Shown one piece after another: positions 1 to 9,326 of a stretch of DNA of 64,000 nt (positions are counted from its first letter, which is position 1; each line of letters opens with the position of its first letter). The notes below the pieces were generated by a model that saw only the letters and a program-made list of their open reading frames with translations, had not been told where the DNA came from and did no database searches. The stretch covers positions 989,001 to 1,053,000 of the forward strand of contig JAYKKM010000120.1 of assembly GCA_035772405.1 (NCBI GenBank). Reading direction: 5' to 3'. The translations under genes and the position numbers were made by a program. The stretch comes from Chrysogorgia sp. JL179-B06. Its lineage: Eukaryota; Cnidaria; Anthozoa; Scleralcyonacea; Chrysogorgiidae.

Positions 1-1596
1 AAAGATCTCACTGTGTACGTTGACATCGCAATAAATCCTGGTCCTTTTATCCATGTTCATGAAGATCAAAATCAAAATCATGCCAACGGTTCAACTTCGC
101 GGTTGACCGCCGCGATTAGTTATTCAAGAATGAAAATTTTGTCTTTTAAGAAATTACCATCCAATGTTGAAGTTAATATTGCTGTTATACTAAAGGACCT
201 TGGACTTTTAAGAACTCGTGGTGTTCGAGCTGGTCGAAAGTTCTGTCAAATTCGTCAAAATCAACGAAATAAACCTATCAGTTCTGTTTTGCCTTTGCGA
301 ACTGCTCGCTCGAAATATAAGTCCTTTTCGCTGTCCCATGGGGTTAATACTTCAAACCTTATTTACATCCAAGCTAAATTCAACGAAAGTCGTCCATTGT
401 CATATACTTTTATACCGGTTATTATAAGCTCAATTCGCAATGACTCAAATCGTTCTCTGCCTCTGGTGTCAATACGACAACGATGTTTACGTGAAATTCC
501 AAGAGTTCTGTCGGCTACAAATGCAGAAGCTGGTACAAACGAAAACTTGTTTCCTGTTCCGAAGTGTTTGTTCTTAAATATTTGTAACTTGAACAAAACT
601 AAGAACAAAGTTCGTGCTTCTGTTGCTGTAGCAGCTGACTTCTGTACATTTGATATTGACTTGGGCATAATTTCGGAAACCCATTTGAACAAAAAGATAC
701 CAGACTCAGTTATCGGCATAAATGGGTATGCTGTTTATCGTAGAGATCGAGACTGGAGTGGCAACGATACACGAAAAAACGGTGGTGTAGCTATATATGT
801 TAGAGAGCACTTAAAAGTGTTGGCCGTGAAACAAAATAGGACTTTTGAGATGATAAGTGTGCTGCTTTTGCTTCCTTCAGGACATCATATGATAATAATT
901 GGAGTTTACCATCCTCCTAAGTTCAACTACCAGGAACGTGATCTAATTAATGCCATTACAGAGTTATCGGATGAGTTTCTTGAAATCTATCCCAATGGTG
1001 CAGTTCTTTGTGGAGGTGACTTTAATCAACTTAATCTGGATTTCCTTTCAATGATGTCGGGGTTAGTTGCTCTAGTAGATTTTCCAACTAGAAGGAGCGC
1101 TATCCTCGATAACTGTCTTACAAATCGACCTGAATTGTTCTCTACACCACAACCTTTCAAGGCTTTGATGAAAACAGATCATATTGGTGTGTTTCTCCCT
1201 CCCGGAAACAAATTAAAACCTGTTCGCACGAAATGTACATTTAGAGATTATAGACAACATTGTAAATTTAAGTTTGAATATCGACTTGCCGAAGCTGATT
1301 GGTCATCTGTTCTTAATGCCAAAGATGTTGATTGTGCAACTACTCATCTTAACAGTATTCTCCACTCCTTATTCGATGATTGTTTTCCACTTAAGACAGT
1401 CACTTTGTCCACAAGAGATCCTCCTTGGGTCACTCCTCTCGTTAAGTTTTTAATTAAAAAAAGATCAAGAGCTGCTACATCTGGTAACACATCTAAAATC
1501 ATGGAACTTTCTACTAAGATATCCAAGCTCATCGCCGAAAACAGAGAGAAATGGGGTGAATCTGGTGTTTTAGGCTCTCAAGCATTGGTGGCGTAA
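1..1596 (+). pseudogene. LINE ORF piece: 2A-like start and AP endonuclease
   Basis: The frame is already open at base 1 and reads D-I-A-I-N-P-G-P at 22-45, close to the 2A ribosome-skipping consensus D(V/I)ExNPGP with Glu replaced by Ala. The downstream endonuclease-exonuclease-phosphatase domain shows SETHLN (near 666-680), GGDFNQ (near 1012-1029) and TDHIGV (near 1171-1188), which carry the catalytic Glu, Asp/Asn and Asp-His residues. In life this protein nicks target DNA to prime reverse transcription. The frame ends at a TAA at 1594-1596. The -1 frame there encodes the expected linker (HWWRKLDNIS), so a frameshift lies near 1560-1590. Confidence 0.85.
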
Positions 1597-1597
1597 G

Positions 1598-2170
1598 TTG
1601 GATAATATCTCTATGAGGAAACACAAGCCCCAATTGGTCCTCGATCACAATTATCTACTTGGATTAAATGATTATTTTGGAGATTTATGCCAAGATCAGG
1701 AGTATGCTGAACCTGATTTCCTCGTTATTGATACAGAAATAAACCCCCCACCACAGTTAAGTGAATTTGAGGTATTGCGTGAGCTGTCCAGAATAAAGAG
1801 AACTGCTACTGGATCTGACTCCATTCCCTATTGGGTGTGGAAGAATTATGCCGACCATTTGACTCTTGTTGTAACCGCAGTATGGAACCTCTCATTGTCT
1901 ACACATATTTGGCCTATTATCTGGAAAGAGGCGAACATAAATCCTCTTCCTAAAATAGACACACCTTTTGAGTTTTCAGAATTTAGAGGTATTAACGTTA
2001 CGCCTGTGATTGCTAGATGTTTCGAAAGATCTGTTTACCGAAATTTTAGTAAATCGACCTTTGAAGATCATATGGGCTCAAATCAATATGCATATCGCAC
2101 AGGGTGTAATTGTACGGACGCGTTAATTAGGATGCAATATAACTCTCTAAAATCTCTTGATGATAAGTAA
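1598..2170 (+). pseudogene. LINE ORF piece: linker and N-terminal reverse transcriptase
   Basis: It continues the endonuclease piece in the -1 frame. It contains LINE RT motifs upstream of the catalytic centre: KRTATGSDSIPYWVWK (the usual K-A-x-G-x-D-x-I-P fingers motif), NPLPKIDTPFEFSEFRGINV (the P-L-x-K...D-x-R-P-I-S equivalent) and GSNQYAYRTGCNCTDAL. A TAA at 2168-2170 interrupts it, and RT resumes a few bases later in another frame. The nominal start codon is not meaningful because this is an internal fragment. Confidence 0.85.
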
Positions 2171-2178
2171 CTGTTCTT

Positions 2179-2535
2179 GTGTCAGACTTTTTTGCTATGG
2201 ATTTTTCTAAGGCTTTTGATAATGTAAAACATTCTCTATTAGGTGATAAACTTAAGTCTTTACCACTTGATCCTTTTATTATTAATTGGTATTTGAGTTT
2301 CATAAGAGATAGGAAACAGAGACTTGTCTTTAGAGGCACTTGTTATGATTGGAGAAATGTTAACAAGGGTACTACCCAAGGTAGTGTAAGCGGTCCTTAC
2401 CTTTTTAATCTATTTATTAATGATTTGGAAATTGAGAACAGCTCTCATACGCACTTAATTAAGTATGCTGATGATTCCTCACTTTCCGTTGAGGTCACTA
2501 AATCCGGCTTAGAACGATTCTTTAAACATAATTAA
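2179..2535 (+). pseudogene. LINE ORF piece: reverse transcriptase palm
   Basis: It carries the catalytic motifs: [12 protein letters not shown] (first Asp), [19 protein letters not shown], and YADDS at 2464-2478 (the catalytic Asp pair). The active residues are intact, but the frame ends at 2535. The sequence continues through 2536-2730 with further stops toward the thumb region. Confidence 0.88.
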
Positions 2536-2733
2536 GCAATATATGGACTGGTCCTGTAGTAACCATATGCCATGTAACCTGACAAAATGTAAAGAGCTTT
2601 ATTCTTAGGAAAAAATGTTACGTGGAAAGTTTTAGATCCTATTTATGATATATGTCAAGTAGAATCTTTAAAAATTTTAGGTATTACTTTTCAAAGCAAT
2701 TGTAGATTTCTGGAACATATCAAACTTAAACTT

Positions 2734-3153
2734 GTGGAAGCAAATAAGTGCCTTTTTGTAATTAGAAGTTTAAGGAATGAGGGATATAATAAAACTGAAA
2801 TAGATCATATTTTTAATACTATTGTTTTACCTAAGATCACGTATGGACTTTCCGTTTACGCGGCCTCGCCACCTGAATTAACCATAGTACAGCAATTTCT
2901 CCATCGTTGTTTTAAGCGCGGATACACATCGAAATCCTTAGACATATATAATCTTTTAGAGATATCTGATTACTCTATTTTTAATAGAATTAGTAAGTCA
3001 GAGGTCCATCCCTTATATGATCTGATGCCTAAAGTTAAGAAATCGTCATTAAGATTAAGAACACAAAGTAGCCAGTTTCCAGCTATAAACACCACTCGTT
3101 TTAAGGACAGCTTTGTAAATAGATTGATTTTTAAGTATAATCTTAAGATGTAA
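2734..3153 (+). pseudogene. LINE ORF piece: RT thumb and C-terminal region
   Basis: This matches the usual LINE C-terminus in order: KCLFVIRSLRNEGY, IDHIFNTIVLPKITYGLSVYA, a region where VQRR is usually found (here LHRCFKRGY), and a terminal RLIFKYNLKM before the stop. It is the end of the same protein as the upstream pieces, and the 3' UTR with AATAAA and the (TTA)n tail follows within 130 bases. Confidence 0.8.
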
Positions 3154-3248
3154 CTTTTTTAACTTGATATGCTAACTTTGTATTGTATTTTGTTTCTACT
3201 TTTATCTTGTAACTCTTGATACGTTTTGATTATCAATTGAATAAAGAC

Positions 3249-3249
<1 letters not shown>

Positions 3250-3285
<36 letters not shown>
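3250..3285 (+). repeat. (TTA)n 3' tail of LINE
   Basis: This is an uninterrupted trinucleotide tract directly after the AATAAA-bearing 3' UTR. It marks the 3' end of the LINE occupying 1-3285 and the junction with the opposite-strand LINE fragment. Confidence 0.9.
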
Positions 3286-3660
3286 ATTGTGCCTTACTCG
3301 TTTAAGTAGCTTTAGTCTCGTAGAAGTTTTGTGGTAAACAATACGAACCTGTTCATGAAAGGTAAGATGGTGGTCAAATAGTACACCCAAGTACTTGTAT
3401 TGCATGGTTTGATTTACATGTTCACCGCTAACCTTGATGTTGATAGGAGAAGACGATTCTTTGTTCAATCTTTTGGCAGTCCCAAACAAAAGAAATTCAG
3501 TTTTTCCTTTTTTCAAATTTAGCGTTAGATGATTTTCCGACATCCATTTTGCTATCTTATTCACTTCTTCATTTAGGATTGTTTCCAAATGGGAAACGTT
3601 CTTATGACTAAAATATACCACTGTATCATCGGCATAAAGTAGAATTTGACATTTAGTTAC
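3286..3660 (-). pseudogene. Second LINE fragment: RT catalytic centre and thumb
   Basis: On the minus strand, QILLYADDTVVYFS at about 3620-3660 is followed by a thumb region with WMSENHLTLNLKKGKTE, LLFGTAKR and YKYLGVLFDHHLTF, all typical of CR1/L2-like RTs. The reading frame runs straight into the (TAA)n complement of the neighbouring LINE's tail. This suggests the plus-strand LINE landed inside or beside this older copy and cut it off. Only about 125 codons survive. Confidence 0.85.
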
Positions 3661-4016
3661 TTCAGTATGTAGATCATACTAGTAAATGTTTCGAATTAGA
3701 TGTATGGTGTTCAAATGATCAGATTGAATTTTGACTTTATAAACGCGCCATATGATTACCATATGTTATTTATTACAAGCCTATATATATATGATCGCCT
3801 TTATACGTGGTTTATATTCTACATTCTATTTATTTGATCCTCCGTGCTATAGAAAATTTCTAGCATCCGCGCTGGCTAATGCCATAATTTATTCCAAATT
3901 CCAAAACGGTAATTTATTCAAAAAGGGGAAAGATTTTATCTTGATTTCTTTTAGCTGTAAAGCACAAGTAACCCATAACATGCAAGATTAGAATGCGTTC
4001 TCCTTCGTCGAAGGCA
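3661..4016. other. No gene recognised
   Basis: AT-rich DNA. A short plus-strand frame at 3752-3991 has no recognisable domain and no supporting splice or start context. Confidence 0.5.
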
Positions 4017-4017
4017 A

Positions 4018-4054
<37 letters not shown>

Positions 4055-4062
4055 ATATATAA

Positions 4063-4102
<40 letters not shown>

Positions 4103-4132
4103 TATATAATATATATATATATAGCTAGCTCT
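4017..4132. repeat. (TA)n microsatellite
   Basis: Imperfect TA dinucleotide tract of about 115 bp with occasional phase slips (TATTATATA). Confidence 0.95.
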
Positions 4133-4193
4133 ACAATTTTTGTATCGAGCACTCTTACTTACTGGGATTTTGTCCATGTTTTGGTCTATTCAC

Positions 4194-4194
<1 letters not shown>

Positions 4195-4243
<49 letters not shown>
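4195..4243. repeat. (TA)n microsatellite
   Basis: Near-perfect TA tract of about 48 bp, 5' of a hammerhead-like motif. Confidence 0.95.
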
Positions 4244-4244
<1 letters not shown>

Positions 4245-4351
4245 GCTCACTGCTTGCAGTTTGAGCACTCTGGCATGGTTTTTTATGTCCCACATTTGTG
4301 TGGCATCAAGGGTGACTGTAAATAGCAGTTATCTTCATCCTGCTCATCAGC

Positions 4352-4396
4352 ACTACACTGATAAGGCCCAAAAGGTCGAAAGATACCGTCTGTAGT
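4352..4396 (+). ncRNA. Degenerate hammerhead-ribozyme-like motif
   Basis: The core reads CTGATAA (4358-4364; consensus CUGANGA with one change). Stem II is GGCC-CAAAA-GGTC (4365-4377), then GAAA (4378-4381), a short helix III region and GTC (4388-4390). Stem I is a perfect 6-bp pairing of 4352-4357 with 4391-4396. Two core positions deviate (G to A in the first box, C to G after GAAA), so it is probably inactive. This layout is known from Penelope-like elements, and a TA tract lies close by. Confidence 0.5.
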
Positions 4397-4546
4397 ATAT
4401 ATACAGTATACATATTAGCTTTATTTATTTTCACAATTCTTTACAGCATAATTGCCAATCTTCGTTCGCCATTTACTGGTCCACATGCGTCGAACGCAAT
4501 TACATAATCTTTGATTACTCCTAGTATATATATATATATATATATC

Positions 4547-5290
4547 GCGCGCTACATGATGGAATTTGAAAAATTTCAAATAAATAGTAGTTTGAACATT
4601 GAAAGGGCAAATTGGATGTTATTGCACGCAGAATTGTATAAGGAATCGAATGGTGTGTTCAGATTGCTCATCTACCGAGCAGAAAATGATATGGAAGCGA
4701 ATTAACATGTCTGTCACTGAGTCAAGAAGCCCTCGCTACATAACGGAAGTTGAAAAATTTCAAATAAATAGTAGTTCGAAAATTGAAAGGGCGAATTGCA
4801 TGTTATTGTACACAGAATTGTATAAGGAATCGAATGGTGTGTTCAGATTGCTCATCTACCGAGCATAAAATTATATGGAAGTTTCTATCTATGGAAGCGA
4901 ATTAACTGAGTCAAGAAGCGCCCGCTACATGACGGAAGTTGAAACTTTTCAAATAAATAGTATAGTGTGAAAATTGAAAGGGCGAATTTCATGTTATTAT
5001 ACGCATAATTGTATAGTGAATCGAATGGTGTGTTCAGATTGCTCATCTACCGAGCAAAAAATGATATTATGGAAACGAATTAACATGTCTGTCACTGAGT
5101 CAAGAATCGCGCGCTACATGATGGAATTTGAAAAATTTCCAATAAATAGTAGTTTGAAAATTGAAAGGGCGCATTGCATGTTATTGCACGCAGAATTGTA
5201 TAAGGAATCGAATGGTGTGTTCAGATTGCTCATCTACCGAGCAGAAAATGATATGGAAGCGAATTAACATGTCTGTCACTGAGTTGGCTG
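4547..5290. repeat. Four-copy tandem repeat, unit about 187 bp
   Basis: Copies begin near 4551, 4735, 4924 and 5113 at the shared GCTACAT(G/A)A(T/C)GGAA and continue through GCTCATCTACCGAGCA to CTGTCACTGAGTCAAGAA. Spacing varies from 184 to 189 bp. The short frames inside it are the same repeat read in two frames and are not credible genes. Confidence 0.9.
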
Positions 5291-5380
5291 GCGGATTAGT
5301 TGTTGCAAAAATGCCAAGTTTAAAAATAAATTATAAATTTGGTAAATAAAGGCGGAGAATGGTGGGCATCAGAAAAATCA

Positions 5381-5715
5381 AAACAACATAAAACATAGAT
5401 ATAATAATAACCATGCGCTTTTTTATGCCGCCGATACTGATGACATATTTTTGCAAGGCTCTCAGCGTGCGCTAATAAACCTTGGCCAAGGTATTCCATG
5501 CGGCAAAATGACATGTTTCGGGATTGAATTTAAAAACATTCATTTATATGATGGTTACAGCAGTTAATATTACACGGTAAGGGATTTTAAATTAATCCTA
5601 GAAACAACGTATGCCTGGATCCAGCGTATTAAATCGTAGGCACAGTTTATTAGATCATAGAATTATGGAAAGTGGACGTATTTTCAAGCCATTTCATATA
5701 CGCTTGAGGCAGAGC
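5381..5715. repeat. Direct repeat, left copy
   Basis: It shares an ordered series of segments with 6084-6340 (AACATAAAACATAGAT, CCTTGGCCAAGGTATTCCAT, ACGTATGCCTGGAT, GTGGACGTATTTTCAAGCC). It holds an extra stretch of about 80 bp near 5402-5480 that the right copy lacks. Confidence 0.85.
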
Positions 5716-6083
5716 TTATAATTAGGAAGTGTATAGCGGCAGTAGGGATGACGCCTTTATAGTAATGTATAGTCGAAACGTCAAACTTATGGAGTTATGG
5801 TGTTCAATAGTAAAAACTTCGACTTTGGACCTTGGTTTTAAACGTCAAAGCTAGAGTCGAACTAAATTTGTAGCGGCGAGCATTGGTTGGTTTTGGTCTG
5901 GACTCTAGTTTATCTCAGGCAAATACACTACTAGAACTCAATGGAATGAGTAGGTCGTAATAAAAAAGTCGCAGTTGATAACTTGGAGTCTTTTAACTGT
6001 TTTACTTAATTATTTAAACGAAATTGTTGTTTTTGAAAAGTGTATGGGAAAATCAGAAAAAATTTCACCGCATGAAAAAAATG

Positions 6084-6340
6084 CAAACAACATAAAACAT
6101 AGATAATAACCTTGGCCAAGGTATTCCATGCGGTAAAATGAGATGTTTCGGGATTGAATTTACCGTTTAAAACATTCATTTATATGATGGTTACACCAGT
6201 TAATATTACACGGTGTTTAATCCTACAAACAACGTATGCCTGGATGCAGCGTATTAAATGTTTATATCGTCGGCACAGTTTATTAGATGATGGAAAGTGG
6301 ACGTATTTTCAAGCCATTTCATATACGTTTGAGGCACAGC
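6084..6340. repeat. Direct repeat, right copy
   Basis: Partner of the repeat at 5381-5715, same orientation, about 370 bp beyond its end. It could be a segmental duplication or terminal repeats of a short element; no coding sequence lies between them. Confidence 0.85.
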
Positions 6341-6473
6341 TGTAGTGTTATATTACACTACGTTGCGTTACATTAACGTTAAAAATAATATTTATCGACC
6401 ACGACCGACGACAGTTACTCAAACTCTACCACACTGTGCCTGGTAACACAGTGTGATAAACGGTGAGCGGAAT

Positions 6474-7013
6474 TATGACACCGGTAAAAATGTCACCGGA
6501 AGAAACGGCAACCGTAAAAATGGCACCGGAATAATGAGTGACACGGAAAAAATGGCACTACCCATGAAACTCAAACTGTAATTTTCGCTACACATTTTCG
6601 GCGAAAAACATACCATTAAATGAGTTATGCATACCTTTCAATTGTGAATTTCTATAGAATTAGCATCTCAATAAGTTATTGCCATTAATTTAGCAAATTC
6701 CAATATACTTGATTGCACTGATGCTTTGAATGATACAATTATGTTGATACAATTGTGTTGCACTGATACGTTGCACTGATGCTGCTATGATAATGATTTC
6801 TAGAAAGCTCATAAATACGATGAAAGTTTCATATGATTGAAACTTTATGATTGGAAGGTCGTTAGAGAGTTTTTGAGAGGTGTTGGCTATTTTAACATTA
6901 TATAGTCTTTTTAATTATTTAGTTTGGTTTATTAATTTAGTGCCATTTTTACCGGTGTCATTTTCCCGGTGAGATTCACGGTGCCATTTTTTCTGGTGGC
7001 ATTTTTTGCTAAA
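6474..7013. mobile_element. Foldback element with inverted clusters of a 15-bp motif
   Basis: The left end (6474-6567) is a run of short units such as GACACCGGTAAAAAT, GTCACCGGAAGAAAC and GGCACCGGAATAATG. The right end (6938-7013) has the same units in reverse complement (GTGCCATTTTTACCGGTGTC). About 370 bp of AT-rich sequence separates them. Inverted arrays of short tandem units are typical of Foldback-like DNA elements. No transposase is present. Confidence 0.65.
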
Positions 7014-7605
7014 TTGGTCAATAACATGAGTTACAGCGGGTGGCAAAGATCGTCCGCGAACTTCATTTTTTATAAAAAAACGTTAGGCAACGCAAATAAG
7101 CTTTACTTTTACGCGTTTTACACGAATACTTTTGAACAGTAAGCGACGCCACGTTGTGAAATGACGCGACCACCGCCAACGCGATTTCAGTTAATCCCCT
7201 CAATTCTCAAATATATAATGTGCAGCTGTGAGCAAGAGTTTTTGCACATGAGTGACTGACTAGAGTATGGTGCATAATATATATGTGAATGATTAAAACC
7301 GTTTTACACAGTGTAGTTTCATTTCATTGTTTATGCGCATTATAAATATTGACGATGTGGTGTAAAATGGCGTAAAAGCGAAGTGTATTAATTATTACGT
7401 TTTTGTATAGAGAGTTACCGGTAAGTCAGTAAAGGCAGTTAAGCTAGGACAGGATTGACCGACGACGATACTCGCTAGTTCCAATATGCAGAACGTTAAC
7501 ACGGTGTTAAACATTGCTGATAAATACATTAAATAGTTTGTTAGAATGTTTTCCCAAAACAATAGAGAGAACGCAACAAAAATTAACGCAACACAAATGT
7601 AATTT
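7014..7605. other. No gene recognised
   Basis: AT-rich spacer between the foldback element and the macrosatellite. No frame of credible coding character is seen. Confidence 0.6.
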
Positions 7606-7813
7606 ATGACGTTTATTCTGATTCATGTGCTCACCTAAATTACAACTGGTTCATTCCAGGCTTCTTTAAACTGTGAGGAACGCATGTCCCATTGTATAAG
7701 CCACCAACGATATAATGCCAATCAAAACCGTGTTTTTTTTTGCTTCATGTTCTTGGCCAACATAGTCTCTCACATGAGATTTCACGATTATCCTTAATTG
7801 TCAAACAAGTCAG

Positions 7814-7834
7814 GATTCACGATAATCGTGAATC
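7814..7834. repeat. Perfect 21-bp palindrome in unit spacer
   Basis: GATTCACGAT-A-ATCGTGAATC is a fully self-complementary sequence with a single central base. It recurs in all five spacers. It could be a protein-binding site or simply a hairpin; no function is inferred. Confidence 0.8.
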
Positions 7835-8064
7835 TTAGGAGTGGCGCATGCGTATAATAGTCAATTACTATCGCCTAACGAGTTTTCTAACCCTAACGGG
7901 TCTTGGCCCATATTTCACAAACCTATTAAGAAAATAGTATTGCACAACTGTGTTTTGGCGCCATAAATAACTTAAAAGCTCATCCCATCTTTTTCCAATA
8001 ACAGCTATTATGAAGCTATAAATGGATGTAAATTAAAAAGAACCTGGGTCCAGGAAATACTCAC

Positions 8065-8216
8065 ATTGTGCAACTTTGTTGGTATCAAAGACCAATCAAT
8101 ATCCACATCATAGCATTGCTGCAGATCCGCCTCAATGTTGCGTTCGTCAGTATTTTCAGCTATCTTAAGGCTTTGATATTTTTCAAGCAACGCAATGATG
8201 GTAACATATGTATCAC
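8065..8216 (-). pseudogene. Exon-like segment in unit 1, 50 codons with splice signals
   Basis: On the minus strand, a pyrimidine-rich stretch ending CCCTAG is followed by a 152-bp frame of two bases plus 50 codons with no stop, ending at AAT before a consensus donor GTGAGT (8064-8059). The peptide includes DTYVTIIALLEKYQSLKIAE and later DVDIDWSLIPTKLHN, which has ordinary protein composition. I do not recognise the family. It may be an exon of a host gene trapped in the satellite. Amplified identically in every unit, it is unlikely to serve as a normal exon there. Confidence 0.5.
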
Positions 8217-8299
8217 CTAGGGATTAGTTACACGGGAAGGGTGTAGGGGCTCTTTAATTTTCAAATATGAGGGGCTCTTTTCAAATATAATAAGGTCAT

Positions 8300-8470
8300 G
8301 CATCGGAAGGCTGAACAGAAACTGCCATCCTACGAAACCAAAGTAAACGTGGCTAATGATTTGGCCGATTTCTTTACTGAGAAGATTTTGAAAATACGCA
8401 ATGACCTAGCCTCTATGAGAACGAACCATAACAACATAATGTATTGGTATTTTGGCTGGCTTATTTGAGT
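8300..8470 (+). pseudogene. LINE ORF scrap in unit spacer
   Basis: The plus strand reads KAEQKLPSYETKVNVANDLA followed by DFFTEKILKIRNDLASM. This resembles the segment between endonuclease and RT of CR1/L2-like LINEs (the usual 'LA-x-x-FADFF-x-x-KI-x-x-IR' pattern). It is repeated in each unit, near 13541, 18780, 23967 and 29212. The 3' part (RNDLASM) is duplicated again at 9015-9036, so the long direct repeat of the spacer begins inside LINE-derived DNA. Confidence 0.6.
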
Positions 8471-8678
8471 ACGAGTAAGAAGCATACTACATAATATACG
8501 AACACAAAAGAACAGTGACAGTGGACGGGTATTCTGCGACAATTTAGGCGCGCAAGGAGTACAGTATATTGTAACACGAACTCTCCTGACGAAGGGTCTT
8601 GGCTTGAAACGTCGAGAAGTTTTCTTATCTCTTTGAGGCTGACGAGAATCCACACCTACTGTTTATGTTGTACACCGT
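8395..8678 (+). repeat. LTR-like direct repeat, copy a (unit 1)
   Basis: It runs from ATACGCAATGACC to TGTACACCG and matches 9013-9298 over its whole length, apart from small indels and the stem II region of the hammerhead-like motif. The pair encloses about 334 bp. Equivalent pairs lie in every macrosatellite unit. Confidence 0.85.
8579..8621 (+). ncRNA. Hammerhead-ribozyme-like motif a, unit 1
   Basis: The core CTGACGA is at 8586-8592, GAAAC at 8606-8610 and the cleavage triplet GTC at 8611-8613. Stem I pairs 8582-8585 with 8614-8617, and after one bulged A (8618) pairs 8579-8581 with 8619-8621, seven pairs in all. Stem II is weak (about three pairs). Helix III is reduced to the palindromic ACGT. 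Hammerheads with minimal helix III are known in Penelope-like elements and retrozymes and tend to act as dimers. Self-cleavage here is inference. Confidence 0.5.
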
Positions 8679-9012
8679 GATGTTTGTAAACAAATCTTCA
8701 TTCACCATTTGGTCATGCGTCGAACGCACTTACATAATCTTTGATTGCTCCTAGTTAGTATTATTATTGCGCGTTACTGCGTTGATTGTGAATATATGCA
8801 GGATACGGGGTTTTACCGTAGAACGAGGCAACAGTCAATGACTGTGAATAAAGTTGATTATGAATATATGGATACAGGTTTTTACATAACATTATTATTG
8901 TCATAGTTTATACGCATCGACCTCGTTCGCGTGTGTAAGTCAAATAAGGTTTTTAAAGAACGAGGCAATAACATTGTTATTGTCATAGTTTATAGGAATC
9001 GTTCGCGTTTAT

Positions 9013-9298
9013 ACGCAATGACCTAGCCTCTATGAGAACGAACCATAACAACATAATGTATTGGTATTTTGGGTGGCTTATTTGAGTACGATTAAGAAGC
9101 ATACAACATAATATACGAACACAAAAGAACAGTGACAGTGGACGGGTATTCTGCAATTTAGGCGCGCAAGGAGCACAGTATATTGTAACACGAACTCTCC
9201 TGACGAAGGCGTTCGCTTGAAACGTCGTCGGTCGACATAGTTATTTCGTTCAGGCTGACGCGGAGAATCCACACCTACTGTTTATGTATGTACACCGC
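9013..9298 (+). repeat. LTR-like direct repeat, copy b (unit 1)
   Basis: Same orientation as copy a, ending just before the 47-bp array. Together the two repeats and the interval form a module of about 900 bp that resembles a short non-autonomous retroelement. Confidence 0.85.
9200..9226 (+). ncRNA. Hammerhead-like core b, unit 1 (stem I lost)
   Basis: CTGACGA (9200-9206), GAAAC (9219-9223) and GTC (9224-9226) are kept, but the bases after GTC (GTCGG) no longer pair with the upstream CTCTC. It lies 614 bp downstream of core a. Counterparts start at 14442, 19680, 24868 and 30112. Confidence 0.35.
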
Positions 9299-9326
9299 GG
9301 CGGATGCTGAACCCCCAAGTTTAAAG

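Larger units (their letters stand above)
1..3285 (+). mobile_element. Decayed CR1/L2-like non-LTR retrotransposon (LINE), 5' end outside window
   Basis: The order is that of an APE-type LINE: 2A-like motif, apurinic endonuclease, reverse transcriptase with a YADD centre, C-terminal region, a 3' UTR with AATAAA near 3240, and a (TTA)n tail at about 3250-3285. Coding sequence is broken into four pieces by frame changes and stops, so it is dead. The simple-repeat tail and endonuclease type fit the CR1/L2/Jockey group; the exact clade is not resolved. The left end continues beyond the window, and the tail abuts another LINE fragment on the opposite strand. Confidence 0.9.

Noticed and set aside
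8330..8655. Minus-strand frames over the hammerhead-bearing direct repeat
   Set aside because: Overlapping frames with no motif; the plus-strand LINE scrap and ribozyme-like motif explain the sequence better.
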